DNA from: Tubiluchus corallicola
Taxonomy: Eukaryota; Priapulida; Priapulimorpha; Priapulimorphida; Tubiluchidae
Assembly (NCBI GenBank): GCA_030141605.1
Contig: JAQGDQ010000630.1
Span: 22,501-86,500 of the forward strand
Direction of reading: 5' to 3'
DNA: 64,000 nt
The notes beneath the pieces were generated by a model. It ran no database searches and was not told the DNA's origin. It saw only the letters and a list, made by a program, of their open reading frames with translations. Made by a program: the position numbers and the translations under genes. Of the stretch, positions 47,319-58,113 are shown in pieces; position 1 is the stretch's first letter, and every line of letters begins with the position of its first letter.

Positions 47319-50300
47319 ATTCCTGAGTAATCTTATCTAGTGATAAAACAAAAACATGATAAAACACAAAGTTAGAGGATCTCGAAGATTTCAGCATATG
47401 AAGAGTACCCGTATTGCTGTTTGCCAGGAGGCAATTTTTAACACATTTAACAATAAGAACTCCATGCAGTGTCAAGCAGATGTTTAACATTTAGAACTGT
47501 ATATTATTTGCAGTTATACTTTTGTGATTAAAGGAACAATTCTTAAATTAGTATAATTCAAAACATTTATATTTGTACTTACGCTCTATGCAGTATTATA
47601 TGTAATTATTTTGTTGTTGTTATTTCAGCCTGATCATTGCTGCAATATGATAAATAAACCACTTTGATTTAGCAAAAACTTCCATAGTTATTTAAAAGTA
47701 TGCCGCGTATTTGAGACTCGTTTATACTCGAGCTAAAATATACGGTGCAGAAACTTGATAATGAGTTGAGTTTATACTAAAATTCCTTAAATTCGAGTTA
47801 CATGCAAATTATGCTATATTTAGCATGCTAGTACAATTCATTTCTTTATTATTTCTTTTTTTTTTGCTCATTTAGAATGTGAAATTTCGTTTTGGGCATT
47901 TTTCTTTTATGTTATATAGATGTAAACCAGTGCATAATTCAACATTTCATTATTTTTGATTAGTTATCGTCTGCACTGCAGAGAAATATTTATAACAGAA
48001 CTGAATTGGGGTGGCTGATACGATAACGCATGTTCTTCACCACGCCTTCCCATTTGATTGGGTATTATAATTACGCTACTAAGCTTTAATCGATGTCGTA
48101 TGTGGGAAAAACAATAAATGATTTGATTTTTGATTAGTGAAAAATAATACTGTTATAAATTTAACTAAGTGGTATTTAATATTCAAAACTAGTTAGTGTG
48201 CTTTGCTTAGAGTTAAACAGGCCAATATTGTTACCCTCAAGTTTTACATAATGTTATCATACCTCAAGTTGATAAGGTCCGAGATCTAAGGGATACATAT
48301 GTGATTGACAAGAATTTAAAGATCATATTGCTCTTGTTATAAAGACCGCTAACCAAAGAAACGACGTCAAAGAAACGACATCAAAGAAACGATGTCAAAT
48401 TCCCCTGTTAATAAGACCACATTTGAAACTACTACATATAATAATCCTAATTACTGAATAATTGTATTGTTTTGTTTAGATTTTGGTATCTAACTTTATT
48501 ATTTTTTTGTTTCCAGTTCTTTTTGGATAATTTGTATCATTTATACTGTTTTTATTTGTATATTTTTCTTATTTGTTTTTGTTATCTGCAGCATCACTGT
48601 TAATTTTTAATCTGATTAATCTATTTATAAGAAAGGGCAGGAGACTAGATGACCCTATGGTTCTTCCCTGCCCTGCTCCATGATTATAATTACTTAATAT
48701 TTAAAAAAGTTTTGATGTTAAACTAATTGGAGAAAATAAATGCTCTATGTCTATTATTTCAATTATTAATCACTTCTTTAAGATTTCCAGCTATGTCAAG
48801 CTATGCTTTTAGGCTGAAACTGTATGCACCAAAATTATTCTGTAATGTAATTTGCACATGTATATGCTGCATTTTATAATTACTGGATCATACTGCATTT
48901 ATATTTATATTTACTTCAGTGAAATTATCTGTATTTTCATTATAATTGTTAGATGCAGAGTGGAAATAAATAAACTTATAACTTATGTCATTAGAAGATC
49001 AATTGTAGGTCGTCAGTCATCAGTTCATGTACCTATCTAAAAGGCTGTAATTAGACCATTGCTGGAATATGCTGTTTTTTGGGGGCATCACAATATGTAT
49101 CTTTTACATAAAAATGGAAAATTTTAAAAAAATTGTCTCCATCTTCCTAGTGACCTCAATCTTAACAGTTTACCTTACACGAGAAAAGTAACAACTTATC
49201 TTGCCAATGTGTTTAAGACAATGAGTGAGGACACAGTCTGGGATACGAGCGAGTTCTTTGAAAATTCTCAGAGGTACGCGGTCATGAGCGAAAAAAATAA
49301 GTTGAGTATTCAAGCATAAATTTATATGCTAGCGCTCTGGTGAGCCGATAATGATTTTGTGCCTCATTATAATCATTATTGTCAGGCTATATATCATACA
49401 GTTTATTATTGTGTTATACAAAGATAGATATTAAAATGTTTTATTATGTTACATATACGTTGAAAAGATATCATGAATTCGTGGCCAATTAAACTGTCAG
49501 GTGTTCACCTTTCCACCATACCAACACAATAAACGTTTTGAGTGCAAATGCCGCTCAAGGCAGATCGCCAGCATTAACTACATCACTGGTTTCCATTATT
49601 TGCTTTTTACAAAATTTTTATAGTGAATTAAGTACACAGCTCCGTGAACTCATATAATTATTATATAAAATGCAATTTGCGTTTAAATTTAACAAATACT
49701 GCACCATTAAAAGCTGGCAAAACGATCCCAAAATATGCAAAATATAAACAAACGTGCCTCGATCCACAAAAGACGTGGCGCCATCTGTCGAACACGACAC
49801 TCACTAATTTAACAGATGACGGAGTCGGTAGACCCGCCTAGTTCTACCTGACGAAATGGATTCAATAGAACAATTCATGGTCTAATGCACGTGAGCGTAT
49901 CCAATCCCAGCAATTACCTTGATGAAGGCAGAATACCTTACAATATCATGAAGTGTTATGCCTCTTGCTGAACGTCTTGTATGCTTTTGTTGAACGTATT
50001 TTAGCCACGACAGGCAAACAAATCAATTAAAATAAACTAGATTGCAAATTCCTAGCTCATAAAACAACCTATTAATATCTGTGAAGATACGTGTCTATTT
50101 CATCCATCATGAATGAAACGCCACGTGTACGTGTGTCTTAATTGGAGTCTTACTGTGACAAGTAAGTTGTTAAGCCTAATATAATATATTATTTATTTTT
50201 CTGTGGGCACGCACATTTTAATACAATTCCATGTTAACTTAAGGTAGCTAATACTACATGTTATTCATTAAAAATTGATTAGTTAATTGTCTCTCTTACT

Positions 50301-50943
50301 TATAGAAAATTGCAAATTGTTTTATTTTATTAAGCACCTTGCTGTAAAACCACAAATATTTGTATAATTTCTTAAAAATGAAAAATAAAACAAAATTGAG
50401 CTTGCCTTGCAAAATGTGTATAAATTTATATATAATATATTATAATAAATTTCCTATTTATAGAATGCATCAAAGCAACTGCTTGTGGTGTAATAACATA
50501 CTGCTTGTAAAGCTAAAATTACTAAACTAGCATCTTTGTGAAGTGAAAAAATTAGATTTTTATAAGCAAAAACCTTGCGACACTCACTTATTGTTCCTTT
50601 TTTAATCTTCCACTGCATGATGTAGGATTTTGACAGCATTCATGCAAATAATCTAACTGCTCTGTAACACCACAAAGATAATCTCACTGCTTACGGTGTG
50701 GTAGCGAATTAAAAGCAAACCTTGGCATTTTTAATTACTCCAACAAAAGTTGTGAATCACAAACTGTATCAACTAAGTGCTGTAAACTTCACCACCATAG
50801 GCATTTATTTCCAGAAGTTGAAGACAATGTTTCAGCAGCTTTTTCTGCCACTGTTTAGTATGTATACGTAGTCAGCAACATTAATCAAAATTTTTAACGT
50901 GTAAAATAAGTTTTGGTTCATAATAAGTTTATAAAAATAAATA
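47319..50943. other. intergenic, LINE relics
   Basis: No gene. Probable LINE remnants: a tail-like segment at about 48010-48135 (GGGGTGGCTGATACG ... AATAAATGATTTGATTTTT). A hairpin-bearing tail at about 48636-48760 has arms GGGCAG/CTGCCC. A short reverse-transcriptase-like peptide AVIRPLLEYAVFWGHHN is readable at about 49040-49095 with stops soon after. The rest is unassigned AT-rich sequence. Confidence 0.4.
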
Positions 50944-51502
50944 CCGTATATACTCGCATATAAGCCTACATCGCATATAAGCCGACACCCTAAAACTGCT
51001 TTAAAATGGCCAGTTTTTGCAAAAACCTGTATATAAGCCGACCATCAACTTTTCTCATCCATGTTGCCAATTCTGCAGAGAGGGAAGTCACCAGCCTTTC
51101 TTTGATCAATAACATACTTTTGAAAACCCAAAAGTTTATGTTCATATTGTGATGGCAATTTTTGTGCAATTTTCGTTCTCTGTCTCAAACTTATAGAGTG
51201 TCTGTTCAGAAAACGTGTACACCAATATGTTCCTCTATAAGCCACGTGACCCTCGTCTCCCCACGCGCTGCCTACCAATTGGCTGATGACGTCGGCTTCA
51301 CCACTAGCTCACCTCCTCCAATACACCACTGGTGACACACAACCAAATAAAGAGTCAGATAGCGATGAAAATGTGTGGCTGGAAAATTGGCATTAGTGTC
51401 TGTCCTTGTGTTCATTTTGTTTCATGCGCATATAAGCCGACCCCCTGATTTCAGTATTGTATTTTATAGTTCTAAATTCGGCTTATATGCGAGTATATAC
51501 GG
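50944..51502. mobile_element. pogo/Tigger-like element with transposase relic, family I
   Basis: A 559-bp element with 23-bp terminal inverted repeats beginning CCGTATATACTCGCATATAA and TA on each side (50942-50943, 51503-51504). On the minus strand 51045-51278 encodes a peptide with RGTYWCTRFLNRHSISLRQR and ending IGNMDEKS. It resembles the CENP-B-type DNA-binding region and the start of the DDE domain (NMDE) of Tigger/jerky transposases. The rest of the transposase is missing. It ends about 115 bp before the fucosyltransferase start. Confidence 0.85.
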
Positions 51503-51619
51503 TAGTTGACAAGTGTTTGTGCTGTGTAACATGTTACTATCACTTATTTTCACCGTTTTATCTTTAATTTTAGTACAGACATGTAGAAGAACCTGCAACA
51601 GTCGCTCAGAATAGATTTG

Positions 51620-52960
51620 ATGAATTTTCTTTGTGCAAAGAAGTTGTTATCAGTTTCAATATTCGTCCTATTGTGCTGCTTAATATCTCTCCTCGTGTCT
51701 ATGAAACACACGACCAAAACCAGCGTCACGAGTGTCCATCCCAAAATCGCTCCCTGGTGGGCAAAAGATCAAACAGCAAATGAAAATCAAGATCAAATGG
51801 TAAATGAAAATCAAGATCAAACGGTAAATGAAAATAAAGATCAAACGGTAAATGAAAATAAAGATCAAACAGCAAATGAAAATGTTAAGAATGACTTGCA
51901 CGAAAGCAAGGTGTTGCGAGAAGAGAAGAAAAACTACAAAACTGTCCTCTTCTGGACGAAACACTTCGGTAAGCCGTGGTTCAAATCTTGGGGTCGGGAT
52001 GTGTTCAAAGACTGTCCTAAGGCAAATAACTGCCTGGCAACTAACGACTCGTCCTTGCTCACTTCGGCTGATGCAGTCATTATACACTTCTTTGATTTGA
52101 GCAAAACTAAAATGCCTGAAAGTTACCATCCGAGGCAGCGGTTCGTATTTGTGCTTCACGAACCCGCCTCGCATATATTTTTAAAAGTGAAATCACTACG
52201 CGGGTTTAACGACTACTTTAACTGGACGATGACGTATCGATTAGATTCGGACATCCCGGTTCCGTACGGCCACATCGAGAAGAGGCGTACGCCCATCGAC
52301 TATCATCCGAACATAGCGAAACGCAAGTCGAAATTTGCCTTGTGGTTCGTCAGTAGATGTCCTTCCAAGAGCAGACGTGAAGAGGTGGCAAAGGAGCTGA
52401 AAAAGTTCATTCCGATCGACATTTACGGAAGAAATTCCAATTGCAATCAAAGTAAATGTACCGACTGCAAAGTCAACGAAATGTTAGACCACCAGTACAA
52501 GTTTTACTTAGCATTTGAAAACAGTTTGTGCAAGGACTACGTCACGGAGAAGTTCTTCCGAAACCTCAAACACGACATCATACCCGTCGTGTTTGGCGCC
52601 GCCAATTACTCAAAGATGGGCCCGCCAAATTCCTTCATAAACGTCTTCGATTTTCCAAACCTGGAAAAGTTAGCGGACTATTTAAAGATGGTCGCCGCGA
52701 ACGACACGCTGTACAATCAGTACTTTGAGTGGCGCAGGAATTACAAAGTCAGGGAGGGTACTCTGTACAACAGTTGGTGCAGACTATGCGAGAAATTGAA
52801 CAATCCACTCGAAAAAACAAAAACTTACGAAAACTTAGAAAAATGGTGGATAACGGATAGTCACTGCAAGAGCTTTCTGCACGATAAACCACGGATCACG
52901 TTAGCCGATACCTTCAGAGTCTTCAGGTACCATGAGCAAGGAAGAAAAGACTATGGATAA
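51620..52960 (+). CDS. alpha-1,3-fucosyltransferase, GT10 family
   Basis: Golgi type II membrane enzyme that moves fucose from GDP-fucose to GlcNAc of glycans in alpha-1,3 (or 1,4) linkage. The frame from ATG 51620 gives 446 residues (the TTG just before is not a start). A short cytosolic N-terminus is followed by a membrane anchor at about residues 8-28 (LLSVSIFVLLCCLISLL). A stem follows with five tandem octapeptides of DQTVNENK type (51767-51883). The catalytic domain runs from KTVLFWTKHFGKPWF, with the family motif FYLAFENSLCKDYVTEKFF near residue 295. N-glycosylation sequons include NWT, NQS, NYS and NDT. An acceptor-like TTTAATTTTAG at 51564-51574 suggests a 5' UTR intron. AATAAA is at 52994-52999, 34 bp past the stop. 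Confidence 0.95.
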   Translation: MNFLCAKKLLSVSIFVLLCCLISLLVSMKHTTKTSVTSVHPKIAPWWAKDQTANENQDQMVNENQDQTVNENKDQTVNENKDQTANENVKNDLHESKVLREEKKNYKTVLFWTKHFGKPWFKSWGRDVFKDCPKANNCLATNDSSLLTSADAVIIHFFDLSKTKMPESYHPRQRFVFVLHEPASHIFLKVKSLRGFNDYFNWTMTYRLDSDIPVPYGHIEKRRTPIDYHPNIAKRKSKFALWFVSRCPSKSRREEVAKELKKFIPIDIYGRNSNCNQSKCTDCKVNEMLDHQYKFYLAFENSLCKDYVTEKFFRNLKHDIIPVVFGAANYSKMGPPNSFINVFDFPNLEKLADYLKMVAANDTLYNQYFEWRRNYKVREGTLYNSWCRLCEKLNNPLEKTKTYENLEKWWITDSHCKSFLHDKPRITLADTFRVFRYHEQGRKDYG

Positions 52961-52993
52961 TTGTAAAAAATGAACTGCTCAAGTTTTTTCACA

Positions 52994-52999
52994 AATAAA
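52994..52999 (+). terminator. poly(A) signal of the fucosyltransferase gene
   Basis: AATAAA 34 bp after the TAA stop, followed by a G/T-bearing stretch. Canonical hexamer and spacing. Confidence 0.75.
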
Positions 53000-53154
53000 A
53001 GGCACATTTCGGTAAGCTTCGCACTTTTCCGTTAGTTTGACATTTGTGCTAGGTGAATCATTGCCTGTATTACACGGTACATTCGTGCATGTGCAACTTG
53101 CCAGAAAATTTAAGAACCTGTTTGATGATTGCTTGTCACTGATTCACAGTCGTA

Positions 53155-53200
53155 CAGGGTGTTCTAGAAAAAACGGTTCTTGCTGCATTTGTCTACTTGC
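53155..53200. mobile_element. mariner-like MITE end (fragment)
   Basis: TA followed by CAGGGTGTTCTAGAAAAAAC, matching the left end of the element at 55021-55204. No right end is seen. Confidence 0.5.
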
Positions 53201-53226
53201 TTACAAACACAAAACTAGATAAACAC

Positions 53227-53506
53227 ATATGACGGAATTGGCCAGACGAGCTGACAGAATGACTTAGAGATTGTGTGATCACGGCATTCGAATCCTAATT
53301 CAAAGGTTCTTAGTTCAAATTCAGGCTCAGTCACAAGTTTTTGCTATTCCTCTTTCTTAGAGAAGTCAATAAAGAAAAAACTGGGTTTGCTCAATTGGCA
53401 ATTTTGATGGTCTTGGAATTACGAACTGCTCATTTGTATTGTAATTGTTCGGCTAAAAGGTGCCTCACTGTATCAAATCTACTGAATTGAAAAGGTAAAC
53501 AGATGA
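53227..53506 (+). mobile_element. tRNA-derived SINE, family 2, copy 1
   Basis: The head contains TTAGAGATTGTGTG, GGCATTCGAA and a B-box-like TAGTTCAAATTCAGG. The body contains TAAAGAAAAAACTGGGTTTGC and CAATTGGCAATTTTGATGG. A homologous copy lies in opposite orientation at 54718-54935. The 3' end is cut by a hAT MITE at 53515. Confidence 0.75.
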
Positions 53507-53514
53507 AATGAATG

Positions 53515-53842
53515 CAGCGGCGGATTATGATTTTATGGGCCTTAGGCTTGAGCTTGGAACGGGCCTTTTAAATGTTGCTACACTGCTGAGCTGACGTGTT
53601 TTTGTGGAGCTCTCGTCGTTTGTAAGTTTGTTTAATTTTGTGAGTTTTTGCCCACCGATTGTGATAAAAATTATATCTTCTTGATCCCTGAGTTGTGGAC
53701 TAGGACTATATAAACACGATTACAGCTTGCTCTTTTGTCAATTTATTTTTTTTACAAAAAAAAATTTTTTTTTCGTTTTATCTTGCCGGGCCCCTTTTGA
53801 TCCCGGGCCTTAGGCTTCAGCCTATAGGGCTATCCGCTACAG
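53515..53842. mobile_element. hAT-like MITE, family J
   Basis: A 328-bp element with termini CAGCGGCGGATTATG and CTATCCGCTACAG. GGGCCTTAGGCTT occurs near both ends as part of long subterminal repeats. The flanking 8-mers AATGAATG (53507) and AATGAACG (53843) match 7/8. Confidence 0.8.
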
Positions 53843-54171
53843 AATGAACGGATGAAAACATTACTTAACTTTGCAATCTGTACTCAAAATCATAGTCCCT
53901 TAGTCAATCCCTTAGTCAATAACACAAAAATGGTAAACATAATCATCAGTATTAAAGAAATGGTAAGTGGTAATCTGAGACGCACTTTCTTCTCCTCAGA
54001 GTAAAGACAGTAAAATCATTCCATCTATTAGGAGCACCAAAAAGGAGCATTGCCATCTTAGTGCAGCTGATGACCTGCTGTTTTCAAATGACAGTTTGCC
54101 TCATCGCAACTGAAACGAAATAGATAAAGTACAAAATCCGTGGAAAATGTCAGAGGAACGTAGTCGTAAAA

Positions 54172-54639
54172 CAGGGGTGTGCAAATTATCTGACTAGCCA
54201 GGCCACATTAAACATTCCTGCAATTCCTGTGGGCCACAGACAGTTTGATCAAGGAGCCAAGTACAGAAAGGCCTAATAACGATTTATTTTGCATCCGACC
54301 TACTACACTCAAGAAACTATTTTAGAAGTTATTAAAATTTATATTACAAACCATATGTTTCTACTTTCAGGACAGATAGTGGTAATTTCATTACAATGCA
54401 TATTAGTAATGTGTATCACACAGTCTGTGTAGTACAGTGACATCAAGCTACAACCGTCTTGTAAGGGTTAATGGCATCCGATCTAGTAGAAAAAACTACC
54501 CACGCTATCTTTGGGATCGTAGCACGGACTTCAGCTGGATACACTCAATTAATCGCCCGGGCCGCACTTTCATTAGGTTGACAAATCTCTTCACGGCCCG
54601 CACAAATTCTCTCGGCGGGCCACAATTTGCACACCCCTG
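54172..54639 (+). mobile_element. hAT MITE, family A, copy 5
   Basis: CAGGGGTGTGCAAATT ... AATTTGCACACCCCTG, flanked by a perfect duplication TCGTAAAA (54164-54171 and 54640-54647). Confidence 0.96.
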
Positions 54640-54717
54640 TCGTAAAATAATCAACAGTTCCACTCAGCCTATGCACAGACTACGTTTATCTAATTAATTA
54701 TATGTGATAACTAATGT

Positions 54718-54935
54718 AATTTTAATGTTATCAAAATTGTCAATGGAGAAAACCCACTATTTTCTTTACTAAATTGTCTGAAAAAGAGAAATTGCAAAAA
54801 TTTGAGTCTAAGCCTGGATTTGAACAAAGGACCTATGAATTACAAGTTGAATGCCACGACCACACAATCTCTTTCTAAATCATTCTGTCAACTCATCAAC
54901 CCGTCTGGTCAATTCCATCAGCTAGCTGTTCCATC
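54718..54935 (-). mobile_element. tRNA-derived SINE, family 2, copy 2
   Basis: The reverse complement reads AGAGATTGTGTGGTCGTGGC, a good B box TGTTCAAATCCAGG, then AAAATAGTGGGTTTTCTCC and TTGACAATTTTGATAAC, colinear with 53227-53415. The B box is closer to consensus than in copy 1. Confidence 0.75.
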
Positions 54936-55020
54936 TGGTCTCATGTTAGAGAGCAAGTAAAGTACCGTAATTTTCACTCGACGAATTTAAGCTGATGACT
55001 CCAACAAATCTGTTCACGTA

Positions 55021-55204
55021 CAGGGTGTTCCAGAAAAACCAGTGCAGTAGCCGGTCAAATCATGATGTAATGTGGTTGAGTGCTGTCATCTAGTGAGAGA
55101 TTATGCTGTAACAGTTCCTGGCGGTTACCTACCACAGCTTCTTGTACATTCCTATACGACCATTCAGCGTATTTCTGCTAAACCTTTTCTTCTGGAACAC
55201 CCTG
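55021..55204. mobile_element. mariner-like MITE, family K
   Basis: A 184-bp element with termini CAGGGTGTTCCAGAAAAA and TTTTCTTCTGGAACACCCTG, and TA on each side (55019-55020, 55205-55206). Too short to encode a transposase. Confidence 0.88.
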
Positions 55205-55608
55205 TACAACGGTGAATCATTGACGAACAACTGTCAAACAGATCCTAAACGTTTTCTTACGGCATCGAAAGTTATGGTTTTGCCTGCAACTGATACATCT
55301 CAACATTCGCTCTGCAAAGAGAGGGAGAGTTTTTGTTTAGTTTGCACTTTCACATGTACAATACAGAATTCAAATTTGTTTTAAAATAAACATGTAAATT
55401 TATTCAGTTATAAGTTTGATAACAGCAAAATGGCATATTTAAACAAGTCATAATCACAGTAAATGCAGTGCAGAAATGTCAGAAAGCTGTCTGTGAATAC
55501 TTCACTGCCAATACACAAATATATTTAAAAATATTTTAACACAACTTTATTAAAATCATGCCAGACGTTTTGAAATGTTTGCCCTGATTTTAACTTTTTA
55601 ATGTAAAC

Positions 55609-56090
55609 CAAGGCTGTGCAAATTGCGGCCCGCCGAGAGAATTTGTGCGGCCCGCGAAGATATTTGTCAACCTAATGAAAGTGCGGCCCGGGCGATTAAT
55701 TGAGTGTATCCAGCTGAAGTCCGTGCCACGATCCCAAAGATAGTGCAGGTAGTTTTTTCTACTAGATCGGATGCCATTAACCCTTACAAGACGGTTGTAG
55801 CTTAATGTCACTGTACTACACAGACTGTGCGATACACATTACTAATATGCATTGTAATGAAATTACCACTATCTGTCCTGAAAGTAGAAATATATGGTTT
55901 GTAATATAAATTTTAATAACTTCTAAAATAGTTTCTTGAGTGTAGTAGTAATGATGTACGCAGGTCGGATGCAAAAAAAACGTTATTGGGCCTTTCTGTA
56001 CTTGGCTCCTTGATCAAACTGCCTGTGGCCCACAGGAATTGCGGGAAAGTTTAATGTGGCCCGGCTAGTCAGATAATTTGCACACCCCTG
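55609..56090 (-). mobile_element. hAT MITE, family A, copy 6 (inverted)
   Basis: Reverse orientation: the left flank begins CAAGGCTGTGCAAATTGCGG and the right end is AATTTGCACACCCCTG. Perfect duplication ATGTAAAC (55601-55608 and 56091-56098). Confidence 0.96.
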
Positions 56091-56339
56091 ATGTAAACGA
56101 TTTAATGAAGTTGTGTTGTTTTTAACTATAAAATCAAACAACATTTCAACAACTAAACATATTATCACTTGATTTTGTAAAAATGATCCGTTTCACAAAA
56201 TCTAACTACAATGGATGTTACAGAGGCTTGTGAAGTCTGACATGTGCGAGACGCTAAAAACAACTGAAAAGAAAGGAAGATAAATACGTAGTATACAGAA
56301 GTGGTATTTTAAGAACATTAAACATTATTTAATACTTTT

Positions 56340-56640
56340 TTTCAATACAATTCAAAGGTTTATTTATCTCTAATATGATATTTATGGCGCAAATACAACA
56401 AATCATGTAAAGTATGTAGAGATGGGGTGGCGAAAGACCAGGAGGTCATCGAGTCAGCCACCCCTATATAACTTAGAAATATTATAAAGCACGGCAGACT
56501 ACATGGTCATCGAGTCAGCCACCCCTATATAACTTAGAAATATTATAAAGCACGGCAGACTACATGGTCATCGAGTCAGCCACCCCTATATAACTTAGAA
56601 ATATTATAAAGCACGGCAGACTACATGGTTAAATGAATAA
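56340..56640 (-). mobile_element. LINE 3' UTR with hairpin and 3 x 61-bp repeat
   Basis: GGGGTGGCGAAAGACC (56424 on) and GTCATCGAGTCAGCCACCCC form the same imperfect hairpin as in the LINE fragment at 22394-22435 (GGGTGGCGAAAAACC / ATCGAGTCAACCACCC). In this copy the right arm with 61 bp of flank is tandemly repeated three times (56445-56628). No coding part is left; AT-rich unassigned sequence follows to 57110. Confidence 0.65.
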
Positions 56641-57116
56641 TACGTAGTTAGATCTTAGGTGCAGCAAATAAACAAAATGCAAAGCAGTTATATTATAATT
56701 TTACCAATGGAAAAAAAGCAAGCAAATAATGCAGTTAAATATTAAAACAACAACTGAACAAGATGCAGTTCAGTCATGAGTGCAACAACAAAAAAGCAAG
56801 CAATGTGGTTAAATCATAAATGCAGCAAATGAACTAAAATGTAGTTAAATAATGAATGCAAAACAAAAAACAAAAGGAAGAAAATTTGTGCAATAAATCT
56901 TAAATGTAATAAATGAACAAAAGCAATCAGTAATCACAGTAGCATAGTTGCTACTATGCCGTCATTTCAAAAGCTTCTACTTTGTTTAGGATTGAAAGAT
57001 AGCAAATATATTCACACGACTGACACCGGATTAAGAAAGTAACAAACATCTGTCGCAAATCATATAATAATCATATAAATGCATAAAAGGAATACCATCT
57101 CAATTTCAATATATTT

Positions 57117-57240
57117 TTCCTCGCAAGTCAGAAAAAATGTTGACTTCCTAATAAACAAGATGGACATACTGAATAAAAGTACCAAGGCAAAAATTTTTTT
57201 CTAATTAGAAAAATAATTTGGGACTGAAAGGGTTAACAGT
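57117..57240 (-). mobile_element. piggyBac-like MITE, truncated copy
   Basis: Reverse complement of the first 110 bp of the element at 61967-62414, ending GGGACTGAAAGGG followed by TTAA (57232-57235). The other end is missing. Confidence 0.65.
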
Positions 57241-57329
57241 GACAATTTTATGCCCCCCCCAGCTATTTTTCTAGCAAGACATTTAATAGAGCTTTAAAAA
57301 TACTATCACAGCATAGAAAACCTTCCCTT

Positions 57330-57431
57330 TAAGCTAAAGGATTCGTACTCTCTCCTGATTGGATATTATCTTCATTGTCTTCAAAATGACTATCGTCCGG
57401 CACGAGAAGCGTATGCCACGACAATGACAGC
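57330..57431 (-). CDS. candidate terminal exon, unknown gene
   Basis: On the minus strand an acceptor-like CCTGTTTTTCAG precedes an open stretch encoding MLSLSWHTLLVPDDSHFEDN and about 15 more residues before TAA. The acidic tail and good acceptor are suggestive, but no partner exon, poly(A) signal or homologue is recognised. It may belong to an alternative 3' end of the MFSD8-like gene, or be chance. Confidence 0.2.
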
Positions 57432-57589
57432 ATTGTCTGAAAAACAGGAAAACGACATTTAACTTACAATGTAAAAAACGGTTTGTTTGTCACTCTGTCT
57501 GTCAGCAGATGTGGAAGTTGTAATTGTACATTTTTAGGTGCTGCCATCTATTAACTAATCATTTTACATTTTACTAGCTAAACTCACTC

Positions 57590-57885
57590 CCAGTATAATT
57601 GTACGGTCCAGTGAATGCATATTCACTGGATCTCTCCCTATTTTACAGTAATGGTTTTTGTGAAGCCAAGTTCCATAATCACCTATACCTATATATGCTG
57701 ACTGGATTTACTTTCTAGTCACTGTCTAACTCTCAGTGTTCAGTGCAGGACACTCTCATTCTCAGTGTTCAGTGCAGCAGTCATTCTACTCAAGTGTATG
57801 TAGTTTAATAAACACTTTTCTGTGCAAATATGTAGAATAGTTTTTTATTCTTGTTCTACAAAGTGAGTGATCTACAACTTTAAAC
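57590..57885 (+). mobile_element. LTR-like sequence (tentative)
   Basis: A TATA-like CCTATATATGC (about 57690) is followed by two direct copies of CTCAGTGTTCAGTGCAG and then GTTTAATAAACAC with AATAAA. The order TATA - leader - poly(A) signal within 250 bp is LTR-like. No mate and no target-site duplication were found. Confidence 0.3.
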
Positions 57886-58113
57886 ATGACTTTCACAGCA
57901 GGCGTTGCTCATGCTAGAATATGAGAAGACTAATCGAAATGCAAAACACAAATTAGTTATCACTCTCTTCAAACTTGCCAGCTTATCTATTCTACGAATG
58001 AATACAAGGACGACTATTTAACGATAAAATTACGTGTGGTCAGTGGAGAAACATAATTCTTTTACAACGCAACGCATACTGTACATTCTCTCAGGCACCA
58101 TACTGATGATTTT

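Noticed and set aside
52241-52728. Antisense and +1 frames inside the fucosyltransferase
   Set aside because: Shadows of a well-conserved catalytic domain.
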